Source: Devosia sp. Root635 (GTDB lineage: Bacteria; Pseudomonadota; Alphaproteobacteria; Rhizobiales; Devosiaceae). From it: a DNA stretch of 64,000 nucleotides. Below the pieces are notes generated by a model, which worked only from the letters and a program-made list of their open reading frames with translations, searched no databases and was not told the origin of the DNA. The position numbers and the translations under genes were made by a program. The stretch covers positions 25,855-89,854 of the forward strand of contig NZ_LMGZ01000008.1 of NCBI RefSeq assembly GCF_001427605.1. The letters run 5' to 3'. This document shows, one piece after another, positions 62,529-64,000 of this stretch; position 1 is the stretch's first letter, and each line of letters starts with the position of its first letter.

Positions 62529-62578
62529 GATGTAGCTCCCTGGATCGATCCCGCCGATGGGCGGATCATGCAACGCCA

Positions 62579-62604
62579 TTCGCTGGCATGGTCCGGCGCG
62601 TTAC
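62579..62604 (-). promoter_or_regulatory. ECF-sigma-type promoter, leftward
   Basis: On the minus strand GTAACG (62604-62599), exactly 16 bases, then CGAA (62582-62579). This is one base off the GTAACC-N16-CGAA promoter I recall for Caulobacter SigF-type ECF factors. It lies 51 bases before the small periplasmic protein gene and would drive the cytochrome b/YedY-like operon. Confidence 0.72.
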
Positions 62605-62626
62605 GCGATCACGCCGACGTGATCGC
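62605..62626. promoter_or_regulatory. Perfect 9+9 bp inverted repeat between divergent ECF-type promoters
   Basis: GCGATCACG (62605-62613), spacer CCGA, CGTGATCGC (62618-62626). It starts at the base next to the leftward -35 element and lies 25 bases from the rightward -35. A dimeric regulator site is inferred from symmetry and position; no candidate regulator gene is adjacent. Confidence 0.6.
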
Positions 62627-62651
62627 CCATTCCCTCACCGGCCCGGCGCAT

Positions 62652-62677
62652 GTAACCATGCCGCCAGCGGGAGCGAA
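62652..62677 (+). promoter_or_regulatory. ECF-sigma-type promoter, rightward (autoregulatory)
   Basis: GTAACC (62652-62657), 16 bases, CGAA (62674-62677): an exact match to the SigF-type consensus as I recall it. Only nine bases separate CGAA from the first ATG of the ECF sigma gene, so the transcript would be leaderless or the real start lies downstream. Confidence 0.78.
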
Positions 62678-62686
62678 TGATGATCA

Positions 62687-63238
62687 ATGCAGGCTGACCC
62701 GACCGAGACGCGATTGCGAGGGCTTATGATCGCTTCGCTCGACGGCGATGCGGCGGCCTATCGCATGCTGCTGGCCGAACTCGGCCGTCACCTGCGCCCG
62801 TATTTCACCCGGCGGCTTACCCCCGCCTTTGCTTCGCACGCGGAGGACCTCGTGCAGGAAACCCTCCTCGCCATCCATACCCGCCGCATGACCTATGACC
62901 GCAGCCGCCCCTTCACCGCCTGGCTGCATGCGGTGGCGCATCACAAATTCGTCGATCACGTCCGCCGCCAGTCGATCCGCCTCACCGTGCCGCTCGAAGA
63001 CGACGCTCCCATTTTCGCGCATGACGACAGCGCCGACGCGCTGGCCCGGCGCGACCTCGATGTCGTGCTCGACGCCGTCCCTGCCCGTACCGGCGACCTG
63101 ATCCGCCGCACGAAAATAGACGGCGCTTCGGTGGCCGAAGCCGCCGCGGCCCATGGCATCAGCGAAACCGCCGCCAAGGTCTCCATCCATCGCGGTCTCA
63201 AGTCGCTGGCCGCGCGCTTCGCGGGAGGGCCTAAATGA
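62687..63238 (+). CDS. ECF-type RNA polymerase sigma factor
   Basis: A 183-residue ECF factor. Sigma2 region with DGDAAAYRMLL, SHAEDLVQETLLAIHTRR and FTAWLHAVAHHKFVDHVRR; sigma4 region with GASVAEAAAAHGISETAAKVSIHRGLKSL. Pairing with a DUF1109 anti-sigma identifies the SigF/EcfF-type (ECF16) group, which answers reactive oxygen or chromate stress in Caulobacter and Bradyrhizobium. ATG 62687 is only nine bases past the promoter -10; TTG 62714 or ATG 62726 (GAGGG just before) may be the actual start. Overlaps nrsF. Confidence 0.9.
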   Translation: MQADPTETRLRGLMIASLDGDAAAYRMLLAELGRHLRPYFTRRLTPAFASHAEDLVQETLLAIHTRRMTYDRSRPFTAWLHAVAHHKFVDHVRRQSIRLTVPLEDDAPIFAHDDSADALARRDLDVVLDAVPARTGDLIRRTKIDGASVAEAAAAHGISETAAKVSIHRGLKSLAARFAGGPK

Positions 63239-63867
63239 CCGATGACCTGATCGCCCGCCTCGCCGCCGATCTGAAACCCGTTCGCCCTAGGGCCATGCAA
63301 CGCCTGCTGGTCGGCGCCCTGCTGCTCAGCGGCGTGGTCGCCGTGCTCGCCATGCTGATGCTGCTCGGCATGCGGCCCGACATGGAGGTGGCCACCACGA
63401 CCATGAGCTACTGGACCAAGTTTGGCTATACGCTGGCTCTGGCCCTGCTCGGCCTTGCCGCAACGCGGGTTCTGGCCCGGCCCGAAGGCCGCACGCGCTG
63501 GCCCTGGCTGGCGGGGCTGGGCCTGCTTGCCCTGCTGCTCGTGCTGTCCATCGTCCAGCTTGCCCGCGCCGACGACATGATGCCCCTCATCATGGGCTCG
63601 TCCATCCTGCGTGCGCTGACCTATATCCCGATCTTCGCCCTGCCGGTCCTGCTCGCCGCCCTGCTGGCCCTGCGCCGCATGGCCCCCGCCAACCCGACCC
63701 TGGCCGGCTTCGCGGCCGGCATCATGTCCGGCGCCACCGGCGCCTGGATCTACACCTTCGCCTGCGACGAGACGGGCATGATGTTCCTGGCGCTCTGGTA
63801 CACGCTGGGCATCGTTATCGTCGGAGGGATAGGGGCGATACTGGGGCGGTTCTTGCTGCGGTGGTGA
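63235..63867 (+). CDS. nrsF: NrsF-family anti-sigma factor (DUF1109)
   Basis: A 210-residue integral membrane protein with six predicted helices, short N-terminal cytoplasmic segment (DDLIARLAADLKPVRP) and a conserved Cys near the end of the fifth helix (TFACDETG). Matches DUF1109/NrsF/OsrA, which hold the ECF factor inactive until a periplasmic or membrane stress signal. The start overlaps the sigma gene stop (ATGA). The second conserved Cys reported for OsrA-type sensors is not obvious here. Confidence 0.9.
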   Translation: MTDDLIARLAADLKPVRPRAMQRLLVGALLLSGVVAVLAMLMLLGMRPDMEVATTTMSYWTKFGYTLALALLGLAATRVLARPEGRTRWPWLAGLGLLALLLVLSIVQLARADDMMPLIMGSSILRALTYIPIFALPVLLAALLALRRMAPANPTLAGFAAGIMSGATGAWIYTFACDETGMMFLALWYTLGIVIVGGIGAILGRFLLRW

Positions 63868-63938
63868 GCGCAAGCCAATCTTTCACCACCCACCGGCCGT
63901 CACCTCGGGCTTGTATCGACGAAATCTGATTAAGATGT

Positions 63939-63969
63939 CCCGGGAGGCGGTCGCATCCGCGCTCCCGGG
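63939..63969. repeat. Stem-loop downstream of nrsF
   Basis: CCCGGGAG (63939-63946) pairs with CTCCCGGG (63962-63969); inside, GCGG pairs with CCGC with a one-base bulge and a 6-base loop. It could end the sigma-nrsF transcript but lacks a T-run. The last ~130 bases of the window hold no other recognisable feature. Confidence 0.55.
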
Positions 63970-64000
63970 CAGACATCGACCGTCCTCGGGCAGGCCTTAT

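Noticed and set aside
63935..63975. tRNA-like hairpin at the right end
   Set aside because: A single stem with bulge; no D- or T-arm consensus (GGTTCGAATCC type) nearby.

Overview
The window is about 64 kb of GC-rich DNA, densely packed with genes and reading like an alphaproteobacterial chromosome, most likely Hyphomicrobiales (rhizobia and relatives; Devosiaceae is a guess). The basis is the gene content: a TctABC transporter, a PuuD-type urate hydroxylase, a PuuE-UraD fusion, an ECF sigma factor paired with NrsF (DUF1109), and rhizobial-type intergenic palindromes. I see no rRNA, tRNA, insertion sequence, prophage or CRISPR array.

Layout. 1-5.6 kb: housekeeping genes (CCA-adding enzyme, two NUDIX hydrolases, an acetyltransferase, a glutathionyl-hydroquinone-reductase-like GST, a metallophosphoesterase). 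5.6-16.7 kb: a LacI-regulated catabolic island. One arm runs left (tctC-tctB-tctA, FAH-family hydrolase, probably an MFS protein); the other runs right (NDP-forming acyl-CoA synthetase, thiolase-like protein, DUF35 Zn-ribbon protein, enoyl-CoA hydratase). Each arm has a copy of the 12-bp palindrome GACAACGTTGTC at a recognisable promoter, so uptake and CoA-dependent breakdown of an unknown carboxylic acid appear to share one repressor. 16.9-20.4 kb: a YCII protein, then murL-murD2 (the alternative route to D-Glu in peptidoglycan) and an SMR pump. 20.4-29.7 kb: regulators and mixed metabolism (TPR regulator, receiver protein, MgtC, SDR, polyol dehydrogenase, CHASE4-GGDEF-EAL, topoisomerase IB with an overlapping 52-codon membrane-peptide gene).

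29.8-54 kb: a purine catabolism supercluster. Adenine deaminase lies on the + strand. Eleven consecutive minus-strand genes run uraH, xdhA, xdhB, xdhC, a BMP-type nucleobase/nucleoside ABC importer, puuD, guaD, glcB. The + strand then carries puuE-uraD, ureidoglycine aminohydrolase and ureidoglycolate lyase. Together they take adenine/guanine through xanthine, urate, hydroxyisourate, OHCU and allantoin to allantoate, then ureidoglycine to ureidoglycolate to glyoxylate, and malate synthase G takes glyoxylate to malate. The one step not seen is allantoate amidohydrolase.

54-64 kb: trehalose synthesis (otsB-otsA), panE, a DEAD-box helicase, an orphan siderophore/cobalamin-type binding protein, and an ECF sigma-NrsF module. 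That module faces a three-gene operon (small periplasmic protein, cytochrome b, YedY-like molybdoenzyme). Both directions have a GTAAC(C/G)-N16-CGAA promoter, and a perfect 9+9 bp inverted repeat lies between them.

A family of 100-160 bp GC-rich imperfect palindromes occurs at eleven intergenic positions. They lie only between convergent or tandem genes and never in a divergent promoter gap. Several start codons here differ from the longest reading frame; reasons are given in the entries.
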